Shown: piece after piece, positions 44,603 through 54,192 of the stretch
Layout: each line of letters starts with the position of its first letter
Numbering within the stretch: the first letter of the stretch is position 1
Source of the DNA: Bacteroidales bacterium
GTDB lineage: Bacteria > Bacteroidota > Bacteroidia > Bacteroidales > F082
DNA length: 64,000 nucleotides
Reading direction: 5' to 3'
Assembly: GCA_019454985.1 (NCBI GenBank)
Contig: JACFNF010000008.1
Location: forward strand, 86,167-150,166
Translations under genes and position numbers: made by a program
Notes under the pieces: generated by a model
Told to the model about the DNA's origin: nothing
The model's input: only the letters and a program-made list of their open reading frames with translations
Database searches by the model: none

Positions 44603-46207
44603 ATGAAAAACTCTTTCCTGATCATTGCCTTTCTTAGTTTTGGACTTGTCGGCAACGGCTTAGCACAAGTTCAGCCCGGCGACCCATATTTTGGTGAAAG
44701 CTGCACCAGCATCATGGTGGGCAAAAAAGCCTCAGCCGATGGCTCGGTCATCACTGCACACACCTGCGATGGCAACTACCGCACCTGGCTTCGGATGGAA
44801 CCCGCTGCCGACTATGCCGACACGGCAATGCACCGGGTTTACAAGGGAACCATGCACACCGAAGCCCCGGATGATATGCGTAAAGTGAGCTTGGTCGGAA
44901 AAATCCCGCAAGCAAAACACACTTACGCCTATCTTAACACGGCCTATCCCAGCCTGAACGAAAAACAACTTGCTATGGGCGAAACCACTTTTGTGGGGCC
45001 CGACACCTTAGTCAATAAAAACGCCATGTTCCAGATTGAAGAACTGCAACGCATTGCTTTGCAGCGCTGCGACAACGCCCGCGATGCCATCCGCCTGATT
45101 GGCAGCCTGATCAAAGAATACGGCTATGCCGACTATGGCGAGTGTATCACCATTGCCGATAAAAACGAGGTGTGGCAGATGGAAATACTAGGCGAAGGCC
45201 GCAACCGCATCGGCGGTGTTTGGGCAGCACAGCGAATTCCCGATGACCATGTGGGCGTTTCGGCCAATATTGCCCGTATCGGAAAAATTGACCGTAGCAA
45301 ACCCGATTATTTTATGGCTTCGGATAATGTGGAATCGGTGGCAAAAGAGTTTGGACTATGGGACGGACAGGACGAATTCAAATTCTGGAAGGCTTATGCC
45401 GCACAGGAGAAACCATTTAAAATCAGGGAGTTTTTTATCCTCAACGCTCTGGCTCCATCGCTTGGCCTGAGTATGGACATGGAAGAACTGCCTTTTTCGG
45501 TGAAGCCCGAAACAAAAGTGAGTGTGGCCAAGCTCACCGAACTGTACAGAGAAACTTACGAAGGTACTGCCTGGGATATGACCGCCAAGGTGAAATATGT
45601 GAAAAAGAAATACGACGACAAATGGAAGGAAATCGGTGCCGACACCCTCATCAGCCCGGTGGCCAATCCCTGGCTCACAACCGATATGCGATTGATGCTT
45701 AATTATATAGCACCCGGAACCGTTGATTTTCAACGTACTGTTTCGGTTTCCTGGTGTTCTTACAGCCACATCACGCAACTGCGCGATTGGCTTCCTGACG
45801 AAATTGGCGGGGTAAGCTGGTTTTCGTTCGACAATCCGGGCGAAAGTCCGCGCATCCCGATCTATGCCGGAAGCAGCAGCTTGCCGGCCGGTTTCGAGTA
45901 TTGCGGCCAAAAACGCTATCGCGACGATGCCGCAATCTGGAACTATCGGAAAGCTAATAAGTTAGCAACCGTAAGCTGGGGAAAAACCAAAGACATCGTG
46001 CTGAACAATGTGCGTGAATTTGAACAAAAAGCCTTCGACGAGATGCCGTTGATCGAGAAAATTGTTGCCAAACTGCTCAAAGAAGGCAAAAAAGACGATG
46101 CGGTAAAGGCGATGAACCGCTTCTCGAAAGATTTTGCCGCAGCCACCGTACAGCGTTGGAAAGAGATGGAGATACGTTTCTGGGAAATGTTTGGCCGGGG
46201 TTTTTAA
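44603..46207 (+). CDS. secreted C69 family dipeptidase
   Basis: A 534-residue Ntn-hydrolase-type dipeptidase (PepD family, peptidase C69/U34). Residues 1-21 are a signal peptide (NSFLIIAFLSFGLVGNGLA), so it acts in the periplasm or outside. The nucleophile is likely the Cys in ESCTSIMVGKKASADGS, exposed after removal of the first residues. TAHTCDGNYRTWLRM and ECITIADKNEVWQMEILGEG are other conserved stretches. It is monocistronic on the plus strand and ends close to the convergent LytTR gene. Clear family membership; substrate range unknown. Confidence 0.92.
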   Translation: MKNSFLIIAFLSFGLVGNGLAQVQPGDPYFGESCTSIMVGKKASADGSVITAHTCDGNYRTWLRMEPAADYADTAMHRVYKGTMHTEAPDDMRKVSLVGKIPQAKHTYAYLNTAYPSLNEKQLAMGETTFVGPDTLVNKNAMFQIEELQRIALQRCDNARDAIRLIGSLIKEYGYADYGECITIADKNEVWQMEILGEGRNRIGGVWAAQRIPDDHVGVSANIARIGKIDRSKPDYFMASDNVESVAKEFGLWDGQDEFKFWKAYAAQEKPFKIREFFILNALAPSLGLSMDMEELPFSVKPETKVSVAKLTELYRETYEGTAWDMTAKVKYVKKKYDDKWKEIGADTLISPVANPWLTTDMRLMLNYIAPGTVDFQRTVSVSWCSYSHITQLRDWLPDEIGGVSWFSFDNPGESPRIPIYAGSSSLPAGFEYCGQKRYRDDAAIWNYRKANKLATVSWGKTKDIVLNNVREFEQKAFDEMPLIEKIVAKLLKEGKKDDAVKAMNRFSKDFAAATVQRWKEMEIRFWEMFGRGF

Positions 46208-46244
46208 GCAACTCCAACTCAGTTGACAGAAGTTTTTCGCCGGT

Positions 46245-47024
46245 TTATTGCTCCATCCAGTGTTTGAAACTCATGGCTTTGAGCCGGCTCACCATCATAT
46301 CGCCCTCAAATGGCGGCCGTAGCCGCAGCTTGAGCTTGCCGCCAAAATGATTCTCGATGCGTTCGACCGCTTTCAGATTGACGATGAGCTGACGGTTGGC
46401 ACGATAAAATTTCTCCGGATCGAGCTGGTCTTCAAGGGCATCCAAGGCAAAATCAACGAAATGCGATTGATTCTGAAAGGTGATGGCTGTGGTGACGCGG
46501 TTTTCATTGTGAAAATAGGCAATGTCATCAATTTCGAGCTTGATAAACCCGTCGCCCTTGGAAACTAAAAACCGTTTCCGATATTTTTTTTCGCCATTGC
46601 GGATGGCCTGAACAATATCAGGATAGTCGGGCAAGAGCCTCGCAGGGTTCGCCAGCCCGCTGAAAGCCTCAAACTTTTCGATGGCTTTCTTCAATTCCTC
46701 TTCCCTAAAGGGTTTCAGCAGATAGTCAATACTGTTCACCTTGAAAGCCTGCACAGCATAATTGTCGAAAGCCGTGGTGAAGATGACCATGCTTTCCACA
46801 TTGACCAACTTAAAAATATCGAAACACAATCCGTCGGCCAACTGGATGTCCATAAAAATGAGGTCGGGCTGCGGATTATTTTTGAGCCTGCTCACCACAG
46901 CTCCAATGCTGTCAAACGAACCGGCCAAATGCCATTCGGGGCGCAGTTTGCGCAACATTCCCTCAAGCAGCCGGAGGTTGTAGTCTTCGTCTTCGACAAG
47001 GAGGATGCTCAGTTGATTTTTCAT
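46245..47024 (-). CDS. LytTR family response regulator
   Basis: A 259-residue response regulator. The receiver (about 1-125) has the phosphoacceptor Asp59 (LIFMDIQLADG), the acidic pocket LVEDED and the Lys in YLLKPF. The C-terminal LytTR DNA-binding domain (about 150-255) has FLVSKGDGFIKLEIDDIAYF and YRANRQLIVNLKAVERI. It overlaps the kinase gene by 4 bases (ATGA). The pair lies directly downstream of an RND efflux operon, so the pump is a likely target (inference). Confidence 0.95.
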   Translation of the reverse strand: MKNQLSILLVEDEDYNLRLLEGMLRKLRPEWHLAGSFDSIGAVVSRLKNNPQPDLIFMDIQLADGLCFDIFKLVNVESMVIFTTAFDNYAVQAFKVNSIDYLLKPFREEELKKAIEKFEAFSGLANPARLLPDYPDIVQAIRNGEKKYRKRFLVSKGDGFIKLEIDDIAYFHNENRVTTAITFQNQSHFVDFALDALEDQLDPEKFYRANRQLIVNLKAVERIENHFGGKLKLRLRPPFEGDMMVSRLKAMSFKHWMEQ

Positions 47025-48058
47025 AACAAAGGAATTTCAACTTCAAAAACATTATCGCCCTGCCTGATGTCAACCTTATCGCCGGTGAGCAAGGCATAGC
47101 GTTCAACTAAATTCTTCAGGCCGGTTTTTTCCGAATAAGTTGTTTCTTTGAGGTTGACGGTATTGCTTACGATCACTGTTTCGGGCCGGGCTTTGATGGT
47201 GATGAGCAGGGGTGCATCTTTTAAAGCTTTGTTGTGTTTCAGTGCATTTTCAACCAATTGCTGTAAGGCCATCGGCGGGATTTCGCGCTTAAGTACCTCG
47301 TTATCAATGTCGGTGGTCACCATCAAAGCGCTGCCCATGCGTTCTTTATGAAGCGCCACATAAGCCTGAATAAAATCGAGCTCATCGGCTAATTTCACCG
47401 TTGTTTTGTCTTTGCTTTGAAGCACATAGCGATAAACATCCGTGAAATTTTGCGTAAACTGAACGGCTGCCTCCGGCTCGTAAGTAATCATGGATTTGAG
47501 CACACTCAGATTGTTGAACAAAAAATGAGGGTTGAGCTGTGCCTGAAGCTGACTGTAGTCGCTGGCCAACTTCAGGTTTTTCATCTCTTCCAACTGTTGC
47601 ACCGACCCAATCCATTGGTCAATGATACGTAGGGTAACCGAGACCAAAATCAGGATAAATGTGAAGAAAAACCCAAACATCAGCATGAGCTGTACGATTG
47701 GGTTTGAGAAGAAAAACGGCTCATTGTCGGTGATCATGGACAACAAAATCATCGCCGCTCCAATGAAAAGGCTGAGGATGGCATGCAGCATGATTCGCAA
47801 ACTGATTTTCTCGGGAATCGGAAGATAACGCTCGGCAAAGTGGTCGAACAATACATTGACTTCGCTGATGATATTGAAAATCAAAATGGTGTTGAGATAT
47901 TTCAACAAGGTGAGTTCAACCTGTTCTTCGCCGGCAAAGCGTGAAGCTAAAAACAAAAACAGCACGCCCACAGCACTTACCATACATATTCTCAACAGAA
48001 TGCTTTTGAACGAATAGTCCGAAAGCCCGCTGATAAAATGCAAGTGGTCGTTCTTCAT
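47021..48058 (-). CDS. LytS-type sensor histidine kinase
   Basis: About 345 residues with four hydrophobic helices (roughly 18-40, 55-73, 92-112, 125-148) and a His_kinase domain of the YehU/LytS type. The phosphoacceptor His lies in NPHFLFNNLSVLKSM, and the ATP-binding region has PPMALQQLVENALKHN. There is no separate sensor domain, so it may sense membrane state or a partner protein. It starts at MKNDHLHF (48058) or 9 bases upstream. A TATATTTG element lies 23 bases upstream, giving the pair its own promoter even though it follows tolC. Confidence 0.92.
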   Translation of the reverse strand: MKNDHLHFISGLSDYSFKSILLRICMVSAVGVLFLFLASRFAGEEQVELTLLKYLNTILIFNIISEVNVLFDHFAERYLPIPEKISLRIMLHAILSLFIGAAMILLSMITDNEPFFFSNPIVQLMLMFGFFFTFILILVSVTLRIIDQWIGSVQQLEEMKNLKLASDYSQLQAQLNPHFLFNNLSVLKSMITYEPEAAVQFTQNFTDVYRYVLQSKDKTTVKLADELDFIQAYVALHKERMGSALMVTTDIDNEVLKREIPPMALQQLVENALKHNKALKDAPLLITIKARPETVIVSNTVNLKETTYSEKTGLKNLVERYALLTGDKVDIRQGDNVFEVEIPLL

Positions 48059-48081
48059 ACAAAACAAGGTTATTGGCTCTT

Positions 48082-48089
48082 CAAATATA
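48082..48089 (-). promoter_or_regulatory. -7 element (TATATTTG) for the LytS/LytTR pair
   Basis: A perfect minus-strand TAnnTTTG match in the 103-base gap between the TolC-like gene and the kinase gene. Confidence 0.5.
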
Positions 48090-48170
48090 CTGTGTTTTAC
48101 AAGTTTTGTTGCAAAGCTATTCGTTCTTTCCTACGAAAGATGATTTTTCTGTCGCCACTGTTTGCCGGGG

Positions 48171-49595
48171 CTATTTGTCTTTTCCGAGTTCGCCTGTAAT
48201 CAACAGCCAGTTTGTTTCTTTTATTCTCAGATCGGCCTGTGCATCAATCACATCTGTATAAGCCTGGAGCCATTGTGTTTGTGCAAGGAGTACTTCGTCA
48301 ATGGTGGTCATTCCAAACTCAAAGTTGTCGCGGTTCACACGCAGGTTTTCGGCTGCCTGTTCTATGGCTTTGCGTCCCATGACAATGCGTTCGTTTGCCT
48401 GAATCAGATTCAGCTTAGCCTGTTCGGCTTCAAGCTGCATCAATTGGCGGTATTTATCCAGCTCCAACTGCTTCACCTCCTTGTCTAACTTAGCCGATTT
48501 GATTTTTTGCAGCCCTTCGCCCCAATGAAAGATGGGGATTTTCACTGAGGCAAACACATTGAAGCTCGTATTGTCGAAATCTTTTCCGCTCATCTCAATC
48601 CCGCCAATTTGGTTGTATCCTGCACGAACTCCGGCCGTTGGCAGAAAGTCGGCCATTGCCATTCGTTCCTGCTGTCGGGCCAGTTCGATATTATCTTGCA
48701 GAAGTTGGTATTCGGGTCGTTTCTCCGGCGAGGCCGACTGAAGGATGCCCTCAGCAAGGCTCTGATCAGCCCAAATGTCAATGGTGTCGGCAGCCACTAT
48801 CAGCGAATCGAAGGGTAATCCGGTGATGCGGCAAAGATCCATGCGGCTCAGTTGAAGCCCGTGCTCGGCTTTTTGAAGGTTGAGCAAAGCGTTGTTGAGC
48901 CCCACCTGTGCTTTGAGTAGGGTATTGCGGTTTTTCATGCCGGCATTTACGCTATTTTGTGCCAACACCACAAATTCTTCAAGCATTTTCACGGCTTCTT
49001 TGGCCAGCCTGACTTTGCTTCCCACCGAAACATAAGTCCAGTAAGCACGATCAGTTTCTTCAATGGTTTTTGCTTTTTTCAGCTCAACATTCACGGCAGC
49101 CATACGGACTCCAATTTGAGCCATTTTGTTTCCTGCAAGAATCTTACCCCCTACAAACACAGGCTGTTCGAGGCTTATGGAAGCCATGTAAGCACCGCTC
49201 AGGCTGATGTTTAGCGGTAGCCAGGCATACATATTGAACAAGGGAATGCCATCGGGTCCGTAAACAGGAAGTCCGGTTACCGGATTCAGCAACAGATTGG
49301 GTTTCAACTCGCCGGTACGGGGATTAGGCACGAGCGTGGGCAGGGTGAGATCCATCTTGAAATCACGATCCTGATACATTCCTGTTGCCGAAGCCGAGAG
49401 TGAAGGCAGCCAGTGTGTGCGTGCGATGGCGCGTTGTCGTCGCGCCAGCTCGGCTTGTTTTCCGGCAATTTTCAGGTCTTCATTTTTTTGTAAGGCCATG
49501 TTGCGGCATTGTTCCAGACTAAGGTGCTGCTGACCCATTGCTGGAAAGCCTAATATTAAAATCAGCGCCAACGCGCTTAAAATGCGTCTGCTCAT
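48171..49595 (-). CDS. TolC family outer-membrane efflux protein
   Basis: A 474-residue outer-membrane factor with a signal peptide (RILSALALILILGFPAMG). Two repeat units each contain long helices, for example LEQCRNMALQKNEDLKIAGKQ near the N-terminus and QQERMAMADFLPTAGVRAGYN in the second half. It forms the exit duct for the RND pump encoded just upstream, with which it overlaps by 4 bases. The C-terminus is DAQADLRIKETNWLLITGELGKDK-like, so no deletion is visible. Confidence 0.93.
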   Translation of the reverse strand: MSRRILSALALILILGFPAMGQQHLSLEQCRNMALQKNEDLKIAGKQAELARRQRAIARTHWLPSLSASATGMYQDRDFKMDLTLPTLVPNPRTGELKPNLLLNPVTGLPVYGPDGIPLFNMYAWLPLNISLSGAYMASISLEQPVFVGGKILAGNKMAQIGVRMAAVNVELKKAKTIEETDRAYWTYVSVGSKVRLAKEAVKMLEEFVVLAQNSVNAGMKNRNTLLKAQVGLNNALLNLQKAEHGLQLSRMDLCRITGLPFDSLIVAADTIDIWADQSLAEGILQSASPEKRPEYQLLQDNIELARQQERMAMADFLPTAGVRAGYNQIGGIEMSGKDFDNTSFNVFASVKIPIFHWGEGLQKIKSAKLDKEVKQLELDKYRQLMQLEAEQAKLNLIQANERIVMGRKAIEQAAENLRVNRDNFEFGMTTIDEVLLAQTQWLQAYTDVIDAQADLRIKETNWLLITGELGKDK

Positions 49596-52500
49596 AGGGT
49601 TGAATCGTTGGGGTTGAATGAAAGAGGAGCCGGTTGAACCTTATAAAATACGGCATACAACACCGGAACAAAAATCAGCGTAATCATCGTGCCTACAATC
49701 AGTCCGCTGATGATGGCCACAGCCATGCTGCCATACATGGGGTCGGTAAGCAACGGCAGCATTCCCAGGATGGTGGTTACCGAGGCCAGTAATACCGGGC
49801 GTGTACGGATGATGGTGGCATCTACCAAAGCCATGGAAGTGTTGCTGCCCGAAGCCCGAAGCCCTTCGATCTCGTCAATAAGAACAATGGCATTTTTGAT
49901 AATCATCCCCATCAGTCCGAAAGAACCAATAATGGCCATAAAAGTGAAAGGCTGCCCTGCGAGAATCATCCCCGGGACGATGCCGATAAAAGCCATCGGG
50001 ATACACAAAAGAATGATCAGCGGCTTGCGGTAGTCATTGAAGAGCAAGATAAGAGTGAGGATGATGAGCAGGATAGGAATGGGCATGAACTTAAAGATGC
50101 TATGGAGGGCTTCGGCTTGCAGCTCATGTTCGCCAACCCATTTCAAGCTATACCCTTCGGGCAGCTCAATGGCTTCGATGGCTTTGCGACTGTATTTGAG
50201 GGTTGTGGCCGGACTAACACCGTCAACGGGGTCGCACTGCACCTGCAAGGCCCTGCGACCATTGACGCGATGAACTAACGGCTCTTCCCAATCCAGCTCA
50301 ATGCCATTGGTGAGGCTGCTGAGCGGAACCGGACTCACAATCTCACGGCCAAGACTCTCAAAGGTCCTGACGCCCATCAACAGTTCCTGAACCGTACGCT
50401 CGTTGATTCCCGAAATATCGGGAATCATATTCCAAACGGGAATCCCTTCGGGCTTTTCGATGCGTGAGCCATCGGCATTACGAAGTTTAAGGACAATATC
50501 CACATGCGATTGGTCTTTGTGGTAGCTTCCTACAGGCATCCCGTCGCTGGCCGTAAGCAAGGCTAAACTCACATCCTGACGTGATGCTCCTACACGCCTT
50601 GCAGCCTGCTCGGCATAACGGGCGGTGAGCACTTCGCCCAGCGGCTCCCAGTTATCTTCAAGCGTATATTGATCCACATAAGGGTTCTTCCTGAAAATTT
50701 CTTTCGCCTGCCGGCTCAACTGCTTGAGCACTGCCGGGTCGGGTCCCGAAAACTCGGCTTCCACGGTGTGCGACGACTTGATGGAAAGATTGTATTTGCG
50801 GATACGGCTACGCGAATCGGGGAAATGACTGTGCAAGTAATCGGCAATCACAGGTCGCATTCTGATCATGGTTTCGTAATCCTCGAAGTTGACGATCAGC
50901 TCGCCATAATGGTCGCCACCTTCGCCCATCGGCCTGACCAAACAATAACGCGAGGGTGTCTGACCCTGACTCGACACCACACTCTTCACCTCTTTGAGCG
51001 ACAGAAGATGTTCTGTAATGCGGTGAAGGTCGTCGTTAACCCGTTGCGGGCTTGTTCCTGCCGGCAAACGATATTCAATATAGGCCTGATTGTAATTGAA
51101 ATCGGGGAAAAAGGTTTGTTTGATGTTTTGAAAATTCAGACCTGCCAGGGCAAGGAGTAAGCCTGCAACAATCAGTGTCGCAGTTTTGTAATGTAAAAGA
51201 GTTTGCAGAATTTTACGCAGTAAACGATAAAAGGCATTATTGAACAAATCTTTCCCTTCTTTCAGGGCTTTTGGCCGGATGAAGCGATTTGCAAACAACG
51301 GAACCTGAACCATTGCAAGCAGCCAACTGATCAGCAATGAGATACAAAGTACGACGAAAAGATCGCGGGCATATTTCCCAACGGCATCTTTAGCCAGAAA
51401 AACCGGCACAAAGGCGATGAACGCGATGAAAGTGGCGCCTAGCAGTGGAATGGCGGTTTTCTTTACCGGATGTATCAGCGCATCCGGTTTTGACACACCT
51501 TTTTTGAAGTTCACTAAAATTCCATCGAGTACCACAATGGCATTGTCAACCAGCATCCCCATCGCCACGATAAACGCGCCAAGCGAAATGCGTTGCAGTG
51601 TGCCGTCGGTAGCCAGCAAAACAGGAAAAGTAGCCAATACAGTCAGTATCAGTCCTGCCCCGATAATCAGACCGCTTTTAAGTCCCATCGTCAGCATCAA
51701 CACCAAAATCACGATAGCCACCGATTCGATGAGGTTGAGCATGAATCCGTCAATGGCGTTTTTCACCAATTCGGGCTGAAAGAATACCTTTTCGAAGTTG
51801 TATCCTACTGGAATATCGCGCCGGAGTTCGGCTAAGCGTTTCTCCACTCTCTTGCCTACCTCAATGATATTTTCGCCCGACTCCATTGAAAGCGAAATGC
51901 CAATAGCTTTCTGATTGTTCACCGAAAGGGTGTTGCGCAACGGTTCGGCATAAGTGCTGCGCACCGAAGCAATATCGGAGAGTTTGAAGATTGTTCCGTC
52001 TATGCTCTTTATCAAGGTATTAGCAACATCTTCTGTGCTTTTTATCTGTCCGTCAACGGCCATTGGGATACGTTGTTGACCGGTTTGCATCGGGCCGGGA
52101 TAAACAGTTGCTGCCTGGCCTTTCAGTGTGGCCATCAACTGCAAGGGATAGATGCCCATTTCGGCCATGGCCGAAGGAGTAAAAACCACTTCAGTGACGG
52201 GTTGTTGTTCCCCATAAAGTTCAACACGCGCTACCCCATCTACGGCGAGCAGTTCGCGCTGGATGTAGTGCGCCATCCGGCTCATCTCGTCATAGCTGAA
52301 TCCTTCGGCTGTCATGGCATAAAACATGCCGTACACATCGCCGAAATCATCGAAGATCATTGGTGCGAAGGCACCTTCGGGAAGTTTGGGCTGCACCTCG
52401 GTCATCCGCCGGCGAAGATAGTCCCAGCGCTGTTCAATTTCGTCCTGGGGCACACTGAGTTCAAGGGTTACTGCCACCACCGAAAGGTTGGACATTGATT

Positions 52501-52750
52501 TTGAACGGATGCTTTCCACATTGGCCAAGGTGTTAAGTTGTTCCTCAATCACATTGGTTACCTGCATCTCCACTTCGTGAGCCGATGCGCCCGGATACAC
52601 CGTCACAATCTGGCTTTGCATCACCACCAACTCGGGGTCTTCGAGCTTTCCAATGCGTTGATAGGCCAGTATGCCTGCCGCCGCCATGGCCACAAAGAGA
52701 AAATAAAACAGGGATTTGCGATGGAGGATTGAATCGGCAAGGTGTTTCAT
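49592..52750 (-). CDS. RND family efflux transporter permease
   Basis: A 1052-residue inner-membrane pump (HAE/MdtB-like RND). The two-fold repeat is complete: about 12 helices and two large periplasmic loops. TM4 has GMLVDNAIVVLDG with the proton-relay Asp. TM10 has GMIIKNAIVLIDE with the matching Lys. YPGASAHEVEMQVTN is the usual periplasmic start. It expels drugs, detergents or metabolites using the proton force. It overlaps both the adaptor (4 bases) and TolC (4 bases) genes. Confidence 0.96.
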   Translation of the reverse strand: MKHLADSILHRKSLFYFLFVAMAAAGILAYQRIGKLEDPELVVMQSQIVTVYPGASAHEVEMQVTNVIEEQLNTLANVESIRSKSMSNLSVVAVTLELSVPQDEIEQRWDYLRRRMTEVQPKLPEGAFAPMIFDDFGDVYGMFYAMTAEGFSYDEMSRMAHYIQRELLAVDGVARVELYGEQQPVTEVVFTPSAMAEMGIYPLQLMATLKGQAATVYPGPMQTGQQRIPMAVDGQIKSTEDVANTLIKSIDGTIFKLSDIASVRSTYAEPLRNTLSVNNQKAIGISLSMESGENIIEVGKRVEKRLAELRRDIPVGYNFEKVFFQPELVKNAIDGFMLNLIESVAIVILVLMLTMGLKSGLIIGAGLILTVLATFPVLLATDGTLQRISLGAFIVAMGMLVDNAIVVLDGILVNFKKGVSKPDALIHPVKKTAIPLLGATFIAFIAFVPVFLAKDAVGKYARDLFVVLCISLLISWLLAMVQVPLFANRFIRPKALKEGKDLFNNAFYRLLRKILQTLLHYKTATLIVAGLLLALAGLNFQNIKQTFFPDFNYNQAYIEYRLPAGTSPQRVNDDLHRITEHLLSLKEVKSVVSSQGQTPSRYCLVRPMGEGGDHYGELIVNFEDYETMIRMRPVIADYLHSHFPDSRSRIRKYNLSIKSSHTVEAEFSGPDPAVLKQLSRQAKEIFRKNPYVDQYTLEDNWEPLGEVLTARYAEQAARRVGASRQDVSLALLTASDGMPVGSYHKDQSHVDIVLKLRNADGSRIEKPEGIPVWNMIPDISGINERTVQELLMGVRTFESLGREIVSPVPLSSLTNGIELDWEEPLVHRVNGRRALQVQCDPVDGVSPATTLKYSRKAIEAIELPEGYSLKWVGEHELQAEALHSIFKFMPIPILLIILTLILLFNDYRKPLIILLCIPMAFIGIVPGMILAGQPFTFMAIIGSFGLMGMIIKNAIVLIDEIEGLRASGSNTSMALVDATIIRTRPVLLASVTTILGMLPLLTDPMYGSMAVAIISGLIVGTMITLIFVPVLYAVFYKVQPAPLSFNPNDSTL

Positions 52751-53820
52751 AACATGCCTCCTACATTGCTTTCGGAAACTGTTCCGACAGGTTCCACCCG
52801 CTGGTTGTCGGTAAGTTGGCCTACGCCTGCGGTAACTACTTTTTCGCCGACCCGAATTTCGCCGCTGATGCGGATGTTCCCTTCACCGGCTAAGGCGCCG
52901 GCCTTTACCTCGCGCCGCATCACCTGACCATTTTCCGGCTGATAAATCCACACGAAGGTTTTGCCGCCTTCGTGATAGAGGGCATTGACCGGAACGCAAA
53001 GCCCAGCCTCGTGGCCTTCTTTGAGATAACTGATATGAATCAGGATGTCCATCCCGGCAGCCAACTGGGTGCGGGCCTCAGGCCCAAAAGCGAGCTGAAG
53101 ACGATAGAGCTGGTTCTGATTGGCTTTTTTGCGGAATCCCAACGGTTTGAGGTCGAACACCTGATTGGGCAGATGTGGCTGTGTGGCCTTGTAGGAAATG
53201 ATTTGGTTGCGCATCAGGAAAAGGGATACAGGAATATCAACACCAGCCTGCAACTGATTGGCGCTGATGAGAGTGGCCAAAGGCATCCCGAGGTTGATGA
53301 GCTCGTTCACACTGAAATTGATTTTCTGGATGAAACCGGATGTTGGCGCGTAGAGGCGGGTGTCGTTGAGCTGATCTTTGGCACGTTTGAGTTGAGCTGT
53401 CACCATACGCTCGCCCGATATCATTTTGTCGTAATCGTTGCCGGCCACACTTTGCCTGTTGTAAAGTTCAGTAACCCTTCCGGCTTCAGCCTTCACCTGA
53501 TCGTATTGTGCCTGAGCCACTTGCATCTGAATCTCATAATCGCGCGGATCAATGCGGGCAATCAACTGACCGGCAGTTACATAATCTCCTTCTCTGACTG
53601 CTATTTCGGCGATCTGACCGGCAACTTTGAAAGCCAGATTGATTTCGTCGGTAGCTGTCACTGAACCCGGATAAGCTGCCTCATAAACCGAATCGGCTGC
53701 CATCACTTCGCCAAGTTTTACCTTTTTTATCAGGGTTTCGGCTTCCGGCTTTTGGCCTCCGCAGCCGGCCAGAAAAGCAGCCGCCAATCCTATAGCAATT
53801 GCATTTCGAATAAATTTCAT
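52747..53820 (-). CDS. RND efflux periplasmic adaptor, lipoprotein
   Basis: A 357-residue membrane-fusion protein. The signal peptide ends in the lipobox FLAGC (Cys20), so it is tethered to the inner membrane. The lipoyl/barrel-sandwich halves are AGQIAEIAVREGDYVTAGQL and IRISGEIRVGEKVVTAGVGQL, with a helical hairpin between them (QAQYDQVKAEAGRVTELYN). It bridges the pump and the TolC-like channel. It is first in the three-gene operon. A TAAGTTTG element lies 36 bases upstream. Confidence 0.94.
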   Translation of the reverse strand: MKFIRNAIAIGLAAAFLAGCGGQKPEAETLIKKVKLGEVMAADSVYEAAYPGSVTATDEINLAFKVAGQIAEIAVREGDYVTAGQLIARIDPRDYEIQMQVAQAQYDQVKAEAGRVTELYNRQSVAGNDYDKMISGERMVTAQLKRAKDQLNDTRLYAPTSGFIQKINFSVNELINLGMPLATLISANQLQAGVDIPVSLFLMRNQIISYKATQPHLPNQVFDLKPLGFRKKANQNQLYRLQLAFGPEARTQLAAGMDILIHISYLKEGHEAGLCVPVNALYHEGGKTFVWIYQPENGQVMRREVKAGALAGEGNIRISGEIRVGEKVVTAGVGQLTDNQRVEPVGTVSESNVGGML

Positions 53821-53855
53821 AGGTGTTTTATTTTAATCGTTTGATTTCTTAAATG

Positions 53856-53863
53856 CAAACTTA
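53856..53863 (-). promoter_or_regulatory. -7 element (TAAGTTTG) for the RND efflux operon
   Basis: A perfect minus-strand TAnnTTTG match, 35 bases from the adaptor ATG. Confidence 0.55.
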
Positions 53864-53884
53864 AAGTCTCATTCCCCGACGCGC

Positions 53885-53908
53885 CATCACGAATTACATG
53901 AAGTGATG
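53885..53908. promoter_or_regulatory. inverted repeat at the -33 region of the RND promoter, possible operator
   Basis: CATCAC (53885-53890) and GTGATG (53903-53908) are perfect arms 12 bases apart, placed just upstream of the RND -7 element where a -33 element would be. Six-base arms can occur by chance, so this is tentative. Confidence 0.3.
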
Positions 53909-54192
53909 AAATACGTGTCTGAAATGCAAAGGGAGGTGGATAGAAATGGGTGGTTGAGTTGTTGATTCGTTGATTTGTTTGTGTGTTTAGTTATTTATTC
54001 GTTAATGGTTTTTTTGGGTGCTTTTGGAAACAGAAAAAGCACAGAAAACAACCTGATCAAGACGCACAAGGGCGGCTTCGATTTTACTCAGCCGCCAAGC
54101 TCAACTCAGTTGCCAAACCCAATGAGACGAAGCGGTTTCATCGCTGTTATCCGCAAAAAAATACGACTTTTGCAATCCAAACGTCACTACAC

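Larger units (their letters stand above)
53821..54192. other. 372-bp divergent intergenic between the RND operon and mnmA
   Basis: Holds the RND promoter, a short inverted repeat beside it, and a near-match to the -7 element (GACTTTTG, 54165-54172) 20 bases before mnmA. An open frame runs from 53983 into mnmA, but it has low-complexity content with no counterpart in the family, so I treat it as non-coding leader. Confidence 0.55.

Noticed and set aside
53983..54192. 70-codon N-terminal extension of MnmA
   Set aside because: The extension is low-complexity with no counterpart in MnmA, whose PP-loop normally starts within a few residues of the N-terminus.
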